Assembly: GCA_013306675.1 (NCBI GenBank)
Contig: JABLUY010000026.1
Location: 1 to 64,000, forward strand
Direction: 5' to 3'
Origin: Thraustochytrium sp. TN22
Lineage: Eukaryota > Sar > Bigyra > Thraustochytrida > Thraustochytriidae
DNA length: 64,000 nt
The notes under the pieces were generated by a model. That model made no database searches and had not been told where the DNA came from. It was given only the letters and a program-made list of their open reading frames with translations. The position numbers and the translations under genes are program-made. Position 1 is the stretch's first letter; every line of letters begins with the position of its first letter. Of this stretch, positions 32,614 to 44,020 are shown one piece after another.

Positions 32614-34119
32614 ATGGAGGACGTCGACGTGGTGGTCGTGGGCGGCGGGCTGGCCGGACTGGCGTGCGCTGACGGCGCGGGCGCGGCGGTCGGCGAAGGT
32701 GGCCGCGTGGTGGTGCTGGAGGCGCGCGAGAGCGTGGGCGGGCGCGTGCGGCCCGCGCGAGGCGTGGAAGGCTTCCCGGCGGAGCTTGAGTTTGACCTGG
32801 GCGCGGAGTTTGTGCACGGAGACGGCACAGCGCTGCAGGAGATGGCGCGGCAGGAAGACTGGACGATGAAGCAGATCTTCATCTGGGCGCACGGCGACGG
32901 CGGGCCGGCTGAGGAGGAAGCCCCGGACGGCGGCGCGGGCTACTATTACGACGGGCTGGAGCGCAAGCTGATGCGGTTTGACGCGCTGGACGAGGACTAC
33001 GAGAAGCTGTCGGACGTGCTGGACGCGCTGGGCGACGCAGGCGAGGAGGCGCTCAAGCGCGGTGGCGCGCTGAGCGAAAAAGAGCTGCGCACCACCGTCA
33101 AGCAGCACCTGTACCGCGCGGGCGTGTCGCGGCGCGGGCTGGCCATGGCCGAGGCCGGTTACGCCAACACGCTGGGTGCCTCGCTGGAGCACCTGTCGCT
33201 TGGCCTGACGCAGCGGATCGAGCATCTATGGGACAACGATGGTGGCGACGTGGACTACCGCATCGTGCCGTCGACACGGCGGCTGCTTGAGTGCCTGGCT
33301 GACCGCCTGACGGCGCGCGGCAACGTCGAGACGCGCACTCGCTGTGCCGTGAAGAGCATTCGGCGAGCTGCTGACGGCGAGTCGGTGCAAGTGGAGGTGG
33401 CGGATGCAGAGGGCACGGCGCGGACGCTTCGTGCAAAACATGTGGTTGTGACAGTTCCGGTTCCTATTCTACAGGGGCGGATCCCAGACGAGGCGCTGGC
33501 CTTTGAGCCGGCGCTCCCGGCCGACAAGTGCGAGGCCATCGACGCGCTATGCGTGCGCGGTGCGATGAAGATCGTGGCGCGCTTCACCACGCCTTTTTGG
33601 CCGGCGGACATGCACGGTGTGGTTTGCGCGGACTCTCACGTGCCGGAGTTCTGGGTGCACGGCGCCGGAGCGCTCGTGGATGCGGACGGCAAGCCCCGCG
33701 CGGACGTGGACGCGGGCGTGGCGGGCGCAGAGCCGTGCCACATCCTGGTGGGCTTTGCCATGGCGGGTGCCGCGGCGAATCTGGCGGCCATGTCGCACGA
33801 CCAGATTCTGAAGCTCTTTGTGCGGCAGCTGGACACAATTTTCGGCGGCGGCTGCGCGACGGAGGGCTTCCAGCACGGCTTTGTGCTGGATTGGGCACAG
33901 GAGCCCTACATTCGTGGCGGTTACTCGTTTCCGACGGTGCACGAGACCTCCGAGACGCGCAGCGTGCTTGCGCGTGCCGAGTGGGCCGGCCGTTTGCACT
34001 TTGCGGGCGAGGCGACGGACGCTGACGAGGCGTACATGACAATGCATGCGGCCATGCGCACGGGCCAGCGCGCCGCTGGCGAGATCGCGGCCGCGCTGGC
34101 GGCTCAGGGTAGTGACTGA
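32614..34119 (+). CDS. FAD-dependent amine oxidase (polyamine oxidase-like)
   Basis: A 501-residue flavoenzyme from the ATG at 32614 (MEDVDVVVVGGGLAGL). The dinucleotide-binding motif GGGLAGLACADG is at residues ~9-20, followed by VVVLEARESVGGRV, the family's ExxxRxGGR motif, and DLGAEFVHGDG. Near the middle is HVVVTVPVPILQGRI. The C-terminus has GGYSFPT and LHFAGEATDADEAYMTMHAA, the FAD-contacting end of the monoamine/polyamine oxidase family (PF01593). No signal peptide or SWIRM domain. It would oxidise an amine such as spermine or spermidine; substrate is unproven. Convergent with the RNF168-like gene. Confidence 0.82.
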   Translation: MEDVDVVVVGGGLAGLACADGAGAAVGEGGRVVVLEARESVGGRVRPARGVEGFPAELEFDLGAEFVHGDGTALQEMARQEDWTMKQIFIWAHGDGGPAEEEAPDGGAGYYYDGLERKLMRFDALDEDYEKLSDVLDALGDAGEEALKRGGALSEKELRTTVKQHLYRAGVSRRGLAMAEAGYANTLGASLEHLSLGLTQRIEHLWDNDGGDVDYRIVPSTRRLLECLADRLTARGNVETRTRCAVKSIRRAADGESVQVEVADAEGTARTLRAKHVVVTVPVPILQGRIPDEALAFEPALPADKCEAIDALCVRGAMKIVARFTTPFWPADMHGVVCADSHVPEFWVHGAGALVDADGKPRADVDAGVAGAEPCHILVGFAMAGAAANLAAMSHDQILKLFVRQLDTIFGGGCATEGFQHGFVLDWAQEPYIRGGYSFPTVHETSETRSVLARAEWAGRLHFAGEATDADEAYMTMHAAMRTGQRAAGEIAAALAAQGSD

Positions 34120-34248
34120 AGTCAGTCAAGTAGTCGGTCAGTCGGTCTTTGCGTGGGTGATGGTGACGGTGTCTTGTTTGCCTCTCACCAGGAGAAAGCA
34201 AGGCGTGCGCGGTGCCTCTTGTATGTGCATGGGTTTCGTGCAGCAGCT
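34120..34248. other. Short spacer between convergent genes
   Basis: Only 129 nt separate the two stop codons, so 3' UTRs must be short or overlap. Nothing else seen. Confidence 0.6.
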
Positions 34249-35523
34249 CTAATCGAGCTCGATGACCTCGGGCCGTTCTGAACTTGTTCGAAGAAGACGA
34301 GGAGCGTGAGCGTGAGAAGAGGATAAGGGCACGACGTCGTCATTGGGCTCGAACTCCAACTCCGAGTCCGAATCATCAAGGACTTCTTCCACCTCATCGT
34401 CGCCGTCAGCATCACCATTCTCGTCGTCGCCGTCGTTACGGCGGTCCAATGGGCGACGTGGCGCGCGCCTAGCCGTCTCGAGCCTTGCGGCGTGCCGGCC
34501 AAGAGCATCGCCGTCATCAGCCTCATCATCTGAGACCAGCACGACCGGCTCTTGGCTCTGCAAGGACGGCGGACCCTGCTGCGAGCTTGAGCTACTCGAG
34601 CTGGCTTGCAGGCCGGCGTGGCGCTGACGAAACGGGCCACTTCCGCGGCGAATGCGATCCTGTACCCGGCGGGCCAGGTCCTCATCTCGCGTGAGCTGCA
34701 TCATGGCAGTTGAGGAGGAGGAGAAGGAGGAGGAGGGAGTTGAGGAGGAAGAGGAGGAAGAGGAGGAGGAGGAGGAGGAAGAAGAAGAGGATGGAGCGGG
34801 CTTGTCGGGTTCCTCGGCTGCAAACTTGGAGTGCAAGCGCCGCGCGAGCTCCTCGTCCTTTTGACGCTGGAGCAGACACTCCAGCTCCTGGTCCGCGCCA
34901 GTCGCGCGCAGAAAAGCCTCTAGTTTTCGCTCGTTCTCGGCCGCCTCGGCAAGCAGCGTCTCTTGATGCGAGGCTTCGAGCTTGGCGAGCTCCTCCTGCA
35001 GCTCACCTCGGCGCGGCGCGATGATCTTGGCCCTCACTGCGGTCGTCTCAGTCGCAGCGCCTGAGCTCTGTAGCTCGAGCTCCTTGGCAAACTTGTCCTG
35101 GATAAAAGCCCAAAGATCCTCGTGCACGAAGGCGTCCATGCCGCCAGCGCGACGAATGAGCGCGCGAGAGATGCCGGTGGAGCAAATTGGACAGCGGCTT
35201 CCGTACTTGTTGTAGTAGTCCTCCCACTCGGCAAAGCACATTGGGGACTGGCGCTGGCAGCGGCACGGAAGTACGACGGGCCGCACGGGTATCTCCTGGC
35301 AGATGACGCAGTGTGGCTTTTCGCTCGTGTCGATGGCATCGAAGCGCAGTAGGTCCTTGCCGGACGGCGCCTCGCGACTGGCCCTCTCGTTCTTTGGCGA
35401 CTCGGAGTCGGAATCCTCGCGCAGCTGCCAGCGACGTTTCGGCTGCTTGCCCGCGTGCTCGCCTTCGCCGCCCGCCTTGCGCGAGGTGCGCTTGGCGCCG
35501 CGTTTGGCGCCCGCTTTCGCCAT
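34249..35523 (-). CDS. RNF168-like RING protein
   Basis: A 424-residue protein from the ATG at 35521-35523 (MAKAGAKRGAKRTSRKAGG), basic at its N-terminus. RING-like region at ~residues 70-115: CVICQEIPVRPVVLPCRC, then PMCFAEWEDYYNKYG and CPICSTGISRA. After it, FVHEDLWAFIQDKFAKELEL and RRGELQEELAKLE match the segment following the RING of RNF168, and DEELARRLHSKFA resembles its ubiquitin-binding helix. A second LTRDEDLARRVQDRI copy lies near residue 300. RNF168 ubiquitylates histone H2A at DNA breaks. One zinc ligand of the canonical RING appears absent (PCRCQRQSPMC), so ligase activity is not assured. The C-terminal half is a Ser tract and an acidic tail. Confidence 0.6.
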   Translation of the reverse strand: MAKAGAKRGAKRTSRKAGGEGEHAGKQPKRRWQLREDSDSESPKNERASREAPSGKDLLRFDAIDTSEKPHCVICQEIPVRPVVLPCRCQRQSPMCFAEWEDYYNKYGSRCPICSTGISRALIRRAGGMDAFVHEDLWAFIQDKFAKELELQSSGAATETTAVRAKIIAPRRGELQEELAKLEASHQETLLAEAAENERKLEAFLRATGADQELECLLQRQKDEELARRLHSKFAAEEPDKPAPSSSSSSSSSSSSSSSSSTPSSSFSSSSTAMMQLTRDEDLARRVQDRIRRGSGPFRQRHAGLQASSSSSSSQQGPPSLQSQEPVVLVSDDEADDGDALGRHAARLETARRAPRRPLDRRNDGDDENGDADGDDEVEEVLDDSDSELEFEPNDDVVPLSSSHAHAPRLLRTSSERPEVIELD

Positions 35524-36144
35524 GGTTAGCGGCGCGGCGCGGCCCGCCGCCTTTCCCGCCGCCAAGTGCCGCCAAGAGCCGCGCCGCGGAGGCTGACTTC
35601 GTGTCGCCGCGCGGGGCGGTGGGTTTGGGGCGGGGGGCGCTGCCGCGGCCGCCCGTGCAGCAGCCGCCACTGCCGCCGCTCGCCGCCGCGGCCGTCGCTG
35701 TCACTGCCGCCGCCGCCGCCGCCGCCTCGGGTGTCTGCTTGACCCTCTCATCTCACAGCCAGCTCGTCTCAACAGGTTGCGCGCTCAACGACGGGCTCTC
35801 ACGTCAGCGTCGGGGAGGGGGTGGGGCGGGGCTCGCCTTCTTGCGCAGCCTGAGGCTTGCAGACTCGTCAGCATTGCATTATTGCCATGCGCAAGGCTGG
35901 GCAGGCATTGTGCGCGTGTTCGTAGAAAAGGACGTCGTGTGGTTCATTTTGGTTGGTTTCGCGGAGAATCGGAGGGGCTCATGATGAACTTGGAGGACAC
36001 GAGGGTGGGTGACAGGCTCGCTTGCAGCGCGGGCCGGCGAAAGGCCGGGTGTGAGTTCCTTTTAGTTCATGGCGAGGCTCTATCAAAGCTAGTAAGTTAG
36101 CACCAGCGCTGGCGTCTTGCACGAAGGCAGCGTTGGGGTGTCCT
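35524..36144. other. Spacer: promoter of the RNF168-like gene and 3' flank of TM9SF
   Basis: About 0.6 kb. Left part is GC-rich (CCG runs near 35600-35740), right part is of lower GC. No gene seen. Confidence 0.5.
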
Positions 36145-38133
36145 TTAATCGAGCTTGACCATGTCGTAGATCTTGTAGATGAAGGTGCGCGAGGCAAAGT
36201 AGCCGACGACACCGGTGGCGAGGAAGAAGAGGAGGGAGATGATGGACATGTAGCCAAAGTAGAGGATGGCGGAGACGAGGAGGTCCATCTTGAGGCGGCC
36301 GGAGAAGTAGAAGATGGAGTAGAGGAAGAGGTAGAGCGCGGAGGAGCCCGAGGTGAAGAAGGCACGCCAGCGCCAGCGGTAGTCCTCGCCGCAGAGCACA
36401 AAGTAGGTGAATACGACGGTGATCTCTGCGCAGGTGACAATGAGGATGGCGAAGACGATGAAGAGGAAGCCGAAGAGGGAGAAAAACTGGTCGAGCCAGA
36501 GGGAGGAAAGAACGAAGAAGAGCTCAACGAAGATGGCGCCAAAGGGAAGAATGCCGCCGATGAGCACGGTGAGCACGGAGTTCATGAACCACGGCTGCTC
36601 CGGGATGGCGCGCGGGATGTCCTGCGTCTCGACGGGCGGCTTCTCGAGGTCCTTCTTGTAGCCGAGGTAGGCGCCGAAGAAGGTGAGAGGGACGCTGATG
36701 CAAAAGTAGAGCAGAAGGACAGCGACGATGGAGCCAAAGGGGATGGCCGTGGTGGAGCCCTCGGCCCAGACCACCAGGTTGAGCAGAAAGAGAATGGCAC
36801 TGATGATGCCCGGGTACAGGGTGGCGGTGAGCAGCGTGCAGCGCTGCCACTCCAGGCCGGCAAACTCCTTGTAGGTGCGCGCGGAGAAGTAGCCGGCGCC
36901 GATGCCCATAAAGATGAAGAGAAGGAGGAAGCCAGTCATGAGCGAGCCGCGGTAAGCCGGGCTGAGGAAGCCGACGGCGGCGAAGACGATGGTAGCGATG
37001 GCCATGCCGAGGACCTGCACGCCGGTACCGACCGTAACGGAGAAGAGCATGGGCATCGTGGGCGGGCGGAGGACGTCGCCGTGCACGAGCTTCCAGCCGC
37101 TCTCGTCGCGCTCCTCGAGGCGCTCCTCCTCCGTAGGCACGCGGTTGTAGCGGTTCAGGTCGCGGTAGACGGTGCGCATGAGGATCATGGCGACCATGCC
37201 GGTCAGGAAGACGTCGATGAGCAGGCTGTTGATGATGGAGAACCAGTGCACGTCGTCCGCGTGCTTGTTCTTGGAGCCCAGGTAGACGTCCCAGCGCGAC
37301 GCCCACTTGACGCTGGAGCTCTCCCAGGAAACGCTGTACGTCCAAGTGACGCTCATGGTCTTCTGGCTCGGGTCCAGGATGAGGCCATACTTGGTCTCGC
37401 TACGCGGCGCGTCGGCGAAGTTGAAGTCGCCCGTGGACAGCGGCTTGAGCTCGCCCGAGCCCTTGAGCTGGTGCTTCACCGAGTAGGGCTCGGCAAAGGC
37501 GCCCACGATGCGGCCGGGGAGCTCCTGGCCGCCCCATTGCAGCTCGCCCTGCTTCTCCGCCTCCCGCAGCTCAAAGTCCGGCACGTGAAACTGCACAACG
37601 ATGTTGACGTGGTTGTTGAGAAAGTACTTCTCCGCCTGGTTCTCGGCCTTGGCCACGCCGCCCAGCGGGAAGCCGTGCGAGTAGTACCGGAGCTCCTTGG
37701 TGTGGTCCTCCGTGAGCGTGCGGTACGCCACCGGCAGGTTGTCCACGATCCAGTTCACCAGATACTGCTCCTCGATCTTCTCGATGAAGTGCTCCATGTC
37801 GGCCTTTGTGATCTCGTGCGTGCAAAGCACCTTGCAGGGCGTTGACTCGTACATGTTAATCTCGTACGGCGAGTTCTGCACCAGGTTGCCCGTCAGGTGC
37901 TCGCCCAGGTTCTCGGGCGCGTCCCTCACGCCTTCCTCCGGCTCGCAGTGCGGCAGCGAGTAGAAGCTGTAGTCCAGGTGCGTGCGCATGCTCGTCATCG
38001 CGTTCACCTTGAGCGCCACCTTCTCCCCCGCCTTGTACTCGTGCGGGGCCACGCCCGGCAGGTAGAACGCATCGCCGCTCGTCGCCGCAACGGCCGCCAC
38101 GGCCGCCGCCAGTAGCGCCTTGGCGCCCGCCAT
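36145..38133 (-). CDS. TM9SF: Transmembrane 9 superfamily protein (nonaspanin)
   Basis: A 662-residue protein from the ATG at 38131-38133. MAGAKALLAAAVAAVAATSG is a signal peptide leading into FYLPGVAPHEYKAGEKVALK, the TM9SF N-terminal signature. The lumenal domain runs to ~residue 280, followed by nine hydrophobic helices. Family motifs include FGAYLGYKKDLEKPPVET and GGILPFGAIFVELFFVLSS. The protein ends TFIYKIYDMVKLD; a C-terminal KxD is the known COPI-binding Golgi-retention signal of plant TM9 proteins. Length is typical of the family. Such proteins act in Golgi/endosome traffic and surface delivery of membrane proteins. The frame extends upstream as low-complexity Arg/Ala sequence, which I exclude. 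Confidence 0.93.
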   Translation of the reverse strand: MAGAKALLAAAVAAVAATSGDAFYLPGVAPHEYKAGEKVALKVNAMTSMRTHLDYSFYSLPHCEPEEGVRDAPENLGEHLTGNLVQNSPYEINMYESTPCKVLCTHEITKADMEHFIEKIEEQYLVNWIVDNLPVAYRTLTEDHTKELRYYSHGFPLGGVAKAENQAEKYFLNNHVNIVVQFHVPDFELREAEKQGELQWGGQELPGRIVGAFAEPYSVKHQLKGSGELKPLSTGDFNFADAPRSETKYGLILDPSQKTMSVTWTYSVSWESSSVKWASRWDVYLGSKNKHADDVHWFSIINSLLIDVFLTGMVAMILMRTVYRDLNRYNRVPTEEERLEERDESGWKLVHGDVLRPPTMPMLFSVTVGTGVQVLGMAIATIVFAAVGFLSPAYRGSLMTGFLLLFIFMGIGAGYFSARTYKEFAGLEWQRCTLLTATLYPGIISAILFLLNLVVWAEGSTTAIPFGSIVAVLLLYFCISVPLTFFGAYLGYKKDLEKPPVETQDIPRAIPEQPWFMNSVLTVLIGGILPFGAIFVELFFVLSSLWLDQFFSLFGFLFIVFAILIVTCAEITVVFTYFVLCGEDYRWRWRAFFTSGSSALYLFLYSIFYFSGRLKMDLLVSAILYFGYMSIISLLFFLATGVVGYFASRTFIYKIYDMVKLD

Positions 38134-39613
38134 CCTCGCCTCTCGCCGCGCCTCGCCTCGCCGCGCCGCGCCGCGCCTCTTGCCGCGCGCCGTGCCGCGC
38201 GCCCGCACCCCCGCGCGCGCCGCCCCTCGCGCGCCGCCGCCGCTCGCCGCGCCGCGCCGCGCCGCGCTCCGCCGCTCGCTCGCTCCGGGTCTGCCGCCCA
38301 GCAAGCCGGCAGCGCCCAGGCCTGCTAACGTGCCTTCGCCCACTGCGCCTTGCTGTTAGCGCCTCAGCGCCTGTAGCCGACGCGCCGGAGCGCCCGCCGC
38401 CCGCCGCCGCCGCCGCGCGGGCGCGGGGCGCCGCCCGCCGCGCGGGGGGGGGGGGGCGCGCCCGCCGCGCCGCCGCGCGCGCCGCGCCGCGCCGCGCCGC
38501 GCGGGCTGCCCGCGCCGCCGCGCCAGCCGCGCGCCGCCGGCGGCTCCGACCAGCGCCAGCCTGGCCCTGATCATGAATCACGATGCGATGCAAGAGGAGG
38601 GCGCGGACGCCCTCGAGCGGGTCCCACTGTGTGTGGTAGGAGGCACGGTCACTCGACTTGGACTCGGAGTCGCACGGACTGTAAGGGTGGGCCGACTTGA
38701 CGCTGAGGACCGGGGCGGGCGACTGCCACTGGCAGTGCGAGGCAGCGAGGACGAGGACGAGGACGGGAGTCACGGACGAGACGAGCCTGCACGGGCAGGA
38801 CTGGGAGGACGCGCAGGAGCAGGATGCGCAGGCAGCCACGGGGGCGAGCGGGGCGAGCGTGGACTCGCAGGCAGAGAGAGGCCCGCGCGCTCTGCCGCGA
38901 CGCTGGAAGCGATGGGCGCCGTGCCGAAGGAGTTCGAGTCGGTGGGGCTCAGGGCAGCGAACTCACTGTCAGCTGCGAAGCTGCTCGGAAGCAAAGCGCT
39001 TGCAGTGCCGGCGCAACCGCTGTAGCAACAGGTGGGCTGGCGCTTGTCATCATGGTGACGGTGGAGATTGCCGCAAAGGACCTCAATCACATGCAAGGCT
39101 TTACGTTTCGTTGGCCCAGCCGCAGTAGGCCTAGACGCAGACTCCGAGGGTGTGTTCCACCCACCGAGCACTGCCTGCTACTGCCTTGCAGGGCCCTCAC
39201 AGTCAGTGCTCGCCAGGGCCAGAGCGGGCCAGAGCGCCTAGCGAATGACGTCGCCGCGCATTCATTCACGTTCGCCTTGCAGTGCAGAGAACCTCACCTC
39301 CGCGCGCCACGGCCTCGGGCTTCTTTCTCTTCCGCTCCGGCGAGACCGCCGGCCAGTGCCTGCCACTGCAGTGCAGTGCCTGCCAATGCCAGGCAGGGAG
39401 TCCAGGAACTGCAGTCCCTCTCCACGCCCTCGTTGCCCGCGACGAAGCGAAGGCGGCGCGCGTCCGAGTCGGGTCCCGGGAAGCGGTACCGCAGGGCACG
39501 GGTGGCTGGCTAGGCCTGGCCTGGCAGGGCCAAGCACGGCTGGCTGGGAGCGGCAGACGGGGTTGGCGGTCTGACGCACGCGCGCGGCGCGGCGGCGGGC
39601 GGCGGCGGGCGCG
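38134..39613. other. Divergent promoter region TM9SF / NOP14
   Basis: About 1.5 kb. It holds CGCCGC-rich runs, an 11-G run near 38443-38453, and several short inverted CTGCCAGTGGCAG-like motifs (e.g. near 38725 and 39355-39400). Open frames here lack recognisable motifs. No gene supported. Confidence 0.5.
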
Positions 39614-39723
39614 ATGGCGCGGGGCGCGAAGGCGCGCAGGGACCTGAGCGGGTCGTTCAACGCCAAGGCGAGCGCCAAGGCCGCGGCCAAGGGCCTGCGG
39701 TCGGCAGGGCGCGCGGCGCTCAA

Positions 39724-39754
<31 letters not shown>

Positions 39755-42700
39755 CGCGCGACGGGTGGCGGCGCGGCGGGCGCGGCCGCGGCCAAGAGCA
39801 ACCCGTTCGCGGAGAAGGACAACAAGAGGCAGAAGCGCGCGGTGCTCAACAGGAACCTCAAGGGCGCCAAGCGCAATGTGGCGGTGGCCAGGGGCCTGGC
39901 GCACGAGAAGCGCAAGCGCACGCTGCTGGGCGAGTTCAAGGACATGCAAAAGGCGAACTCGTTCCAGGACCGCCGCTTCGGCGAGCAGAACACGGCGCTG
40001 ACCGAGGAGGAGAAGGTCCTGGAGCGCTTCAAGCGCCTGCGCTCCAAGCGCCAGCTCTATGACCTGAGCGACACCGATGGCGGCGCCGGCGCCGCCGGCC
40101 CGGCCGACGCCAAGCGGCGCAAGGTGCAGCTCACCCATCTTGGCCAGTCGCTGGCCGAGGGCGGCGGCGCCGACATGGACATGGAGGACGAGTTCCGCCG
40201 CCTACTGCAGCAGGAGGGCCTGGAGGACGGCGACGGCGACGACCCGGGCGAGAAGATCGACGCTCACGCGCTCATGGAGCAGCTGCAGGCAGCGACCGCC
40301 AACGGCGGCGGCGATGACCGCGCCAACAAGTCGCGCAAGGAGATCATGCAGGAGGTCATTGCCAAGGCCAAGCTCTTCAAGATGTCTCGCCAGCGCGAGC
40401 AGGAGCAGGACAATGACGAGCGTGAGCGCCTCGACGACGTCTTCAAGGACCTCATGAAGGACGGTCTGCTGCACATGCGGCTGTCCAAGAAGCAGCGCCA
40501 GGCCAAGGAGATGGAGGACATGGTGGCTCGCCTCGAGCAATCGAAAAAGGCCAAGCAGGCCGCCGCGGAGGACCCCGACGCTGCTGCTGACGCCGCCGTC
40601 ACCGCCGCTCCCTCCAAGGACGAGGGCGAAGGCGAAGGCGACGGCGTGGACGACGACTTCGACCGGACAGTGCGGGAGCTGGTCTTTGAAGCGCGCGCCG
40701 CCGCCTCGGACCGCACCATGACCCCGGAGGAGCGCGCCAAGCGCGAGCTGGAGAAGCTCAAGGAGCAGCAGGAAGCCCTAGAGCGCCGCATGAAGGGCCA
40801 CCTGAGCGACGAGGAGGACTCTGTGGACGGCTCCGGCCGCGGCAAGCGCGGTAAGAAGGCTGACTACTTTTTCAACACCGGCGAGGAGGATGCCGCCGAC
40901 GAAAAGGAGGATGAAGACGAGCCTGAGGATGAGGACGACGAAGATGAGGACGACGACGATGAGGAGGAGGATGATGACGACGACGACGACGAGGATGACG
41001 ACGACGACGACGACGACGACGACGAGGATGCGGACGAGGCGCTTGAGCGGCACCTTCTTGCGGAGATCGCGGCGCGTAAGAAGGCGGACGCTCTCAAGAA
41101 GCAGACCAAGGGTGGCGAGGGAAGCAAGCGCGGGCGGGCTGTGATGAGCATTGACAAACGGGCCGACATCATCGCGCAGGCCAAGGAGGAGCTGCCGTTT
41201 GTGATCAAAGCGCCAGAGTCTCACGCCGACTTCCTGACCTTCTTGCAGCAGTACCAGTGCGAGGCTCAGATGGAGGAGGTGGTCGCTCGCATCCGAAAGT
41301 CGAACTCGATCCACCTGCTTGCCGAGAACCGCGCCAAGATGAACCAGTTCCTGGAGATTCTGGTCGACCACTACGTGTGGCTAGTGGAGCGGCACGCGGC
41401 CGAGGCGAACGACTACGACGAGGACACCTCGCCCGAAGGCAAGCAGGTCTACGCAGAGACGCTGAGCGCCTGTCTGCGCGGTATCTACGATATCTGTCAC
41501 GAGATCCCTGACTCGGCCGGCTCAGTCTTTTGCAAGCGTCTCGGTAGGATGCAGCTCACGCTTGGCAAGCAGCTCGGTGTGGCGGCATCTTTTGGCGCCG
41601 AGGCCGGCGGCGACTACGGCTGCATGTCGACCTTCCTCAGTAAGGGCGGCTCGCTATACTATCGCAAGAAGGGCGGCCACAAGGTACGTATACACCGAAG
41701 AGGAGAGTTGTGCGAAAAGGGAAAAAGAGAGGGAGTGAAAGCGAGCGAGAGAGTGATAAGATGTAGTGCACGTGGACGGACTCTTGGTCAGATCCGCTCC
41801 AGTTCATGTCAAATTCCCGCGCAGCGTAATCCTCTGCTGCACGGGGCCAACGAACTGGGAAATAGACCCGCATTTGTGGGAGGCCGCTAACCAGGTCGCT
41901 GCTGCGGCGGGGCTAGCCGCTTGCGGACTAGCGTCGCCCGATTGGCATGCGTACCCAAATCGTTGGTCGTCAAATCACGCTTGCCCAACCAGAATCTCGC
42001 GCGAAGCTCTCTTGGAACGCGAAAACTGACGGATGCGCGCTACTTGGCGTTGTTCACAGGGTGCCAAGGGCCGCGCAGCGATGGAGCGCGAGAAGCAGGA
42101 CCTGGCCGAGGAGCTGGAGATCTTTGGCGGCGGAGTTCTGGCGAGCGACTGCCGGTGCTGGCCGTCCGCGGGTGACCTGGCGTTCTTCCGTGTCGTGGAG
42201 GCCGTGTTCCCGGTGACGGACTTCCAGCACGCCGTGGTGTCGCCCGCGCAGCTCCTGCTGGGCCAGTACCTGGCTCAGTGTCCGATCCGCGGGCCACGCG
42301 ATGCACTGGCATGCATTTGCACGGCGCAGATTCTGGTGGACTTTTGCCGCGGCGCAGGCCGACTGCCTGCCGAAGCCTTTCTGGCTGTGGATGCGCTCCT
42401 GAACCAGGCCTTCCCGGCCGCGTCTGGTGGCCCTAGCAGCAGCAAGACCAAGTCGAAGAAGAGCGAAAGGAAGGTCGCCAGGGAGGAGGCGCCGGAGGAC
42501 GACGTCCTGGCTGCGAAGGAGCGCGAGGACCTGGCGGGCAAGAAGGTGTGCCCGCAGATGGTCAAGGCCGCACGACACGGCGTCCGGTGTACGCACGCAG
42601 CGTGGCTGCGCAAGGTGGGCGTCAAAGCAAATAGCGCCGAGAAGGAGGCGATGGGCGCTCCACTGAGCGTGCAGGGCCTTCGGTACGCCGAGGAGGATCC

Positions 42701-43286
42701 AGAGGACACGACGCACGTCAAGAGCGCGCAGATTGTGGGCGCGCTGCTGGCGCTGGCGCAGCAGCTGGGTGCGGCGGCCGAGGCGTCCCCGTGCGGCGAC
42801 GTGCTTCTCGCAGGCGTGCAGGCGGCCCTAGAGCGCGGCGGTGCAGGTGCGCAGAGCGCGCTGGAGGCCGTGCAGCGCAGCATCAAGCATGTGCAAATGA
42901 CGCGCAAGCCGATGCGGCTGCTGGACGTCAAGGCGCGCGCCGTCTCCTCGATCCGGCCACTCTTCCACGAGAACTACCGTTGGACCAAGGACGGCCACGA
43001 CCCTGACCGCGCCCGCGCGGAGCTCAAGAAGCTCAAGCGGCAGGCGCACCGTGAGCGCAAGGGCGTGGCTCGCGAGCTGCGCAAGGACGCGCAGTTCCTC
43101 GCGCAGCAGCGCGACACGGAGAAGCAAGCGCGTGTATCGGCGCTTCGCGCGCAGCGCATCCGCAACTTCGAGGCGCTCAACTCGCAGGCCGGCGAGATGG
43201 ACAAGGCCGTGCGCACCTATGGCGCCACGGGCGGCGGCTCCCGGAACGTCGACATGCGTGGCCGTCGCCGGCAGTCGCGCACGTAG
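39614..43286 (+). CDS. NOP14: Nucleolar protein 14 (SSU processome), 2 exons
   Basis: Exons 39614-41683 and 42060-43286; 1098 residues, phase-0 join. NOP14 is a component of the small-subunit processome for 18S rRNA maturation. The N-terminus has NPFAEKDNKRQKRAVLNRNL, then RKRTLLGEFKDMQKANSFQD and RRFGEQNTALTEEEK, as in other NOP14. Also present are QLTHLGQSLAE, RKEIMQEVIAKAKLFK and VRELVFEARAAASDRTMTPE. A long Asp/Glu tract spans ~40910-41040. The second exon carries FFRVVEAVFPVTDFQHAVVS and QYLAQCPI, and the basic tail LRKDAQFLAQQRDTEKQARV. Neither exon alone makes a complete NOP14. Confidence 0.92.
41684..42059 (+). other. NOP14 intron, 376 nt
   Basis: Donor AAG|GTACGT, branch motif ACTGAC with its A 30 nt before the TTCACAG acceptor. 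The exon-1 frame runs about 200 nt into the intron by chance before a stop. The longest intron proven in this window. Confidence 0.9.
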
Positions 43287-43745
43287 ACGACGAGATTATC
43301 ATCATGTTTTACTTGGTACCCTACCTTACTTTAGAATAGGAAAAGGACGGAAGATCGAGGCTCAAGGGTCCCGACCCTGGGCCAAGGGAACTGACATAGA
43401 ATGTGAATCAAGGACTTCACTTGCAAAGAGAGTGAGAGACGAGACTTGACTCGCGCCGCTCAGGGTCAGGCACGCGACATTGTCAGGGGCTTGTCGTGCA
43501 GCTCAGGTAAACCCGCTCTTGACGCGCAAAGCTTCCTTGAAGAGGAGGGGCCCGGAAAGCAAGACGCGCGTGGATTTGGGGTCGTCGCTAACATAAAGTA
43601 TGAGGGATGCCAAAAACGTGACAGTGAGTACATTCTGCTCTGTGAAGGACTTGCAACTCGCGGCGGCGACGTCCAGGCCGGAGTCGTTCATTGCGATCGC
43701 GACCATGCACCATGCACTACAGATCGAGCTCGTTACATGGCACAC

Positions 43746-43772
43746 AAGAAGAAGAAGAAGAAGAAGAAGAAG

Positions 43773-43802
<30 letters not shown>
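43746..43802 (+). repeat. (AAG)19 microsatellite
   Basis: Nineteen perfect AAG units in intergenic sequence. Confidence 0.97.
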
Positions 43803-43803
<1 letters not shown>

Positions 43804-44020
43804 TGCGGCGGACACGGTAACGACGCTGTCGCGATGCTTTGAGCGCGCAAAGAGGATCGCATTGTCACTGAGGCCGAGAAAGACGTACGCAACGCTTTCG
43901 AGACTGGCGCCAACGGCCCAGCAGAGATAATCGCAGCGCTGCCAACCCCTCAAGGGCCTGGTGGGGTTTCCGTGGCACGCAGGAAGCTAGCGTGAGGGCA
44001 GTTCAGCCGTTTACCGCCCT

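Noticed and set aside
43600-43930. Frames reading polyLys, polyGlu or polyArg across the AAG tract
   Set aside because: The flanking sequence has no coding character; all frames through a pure trinucleotide repeat stay open by default.
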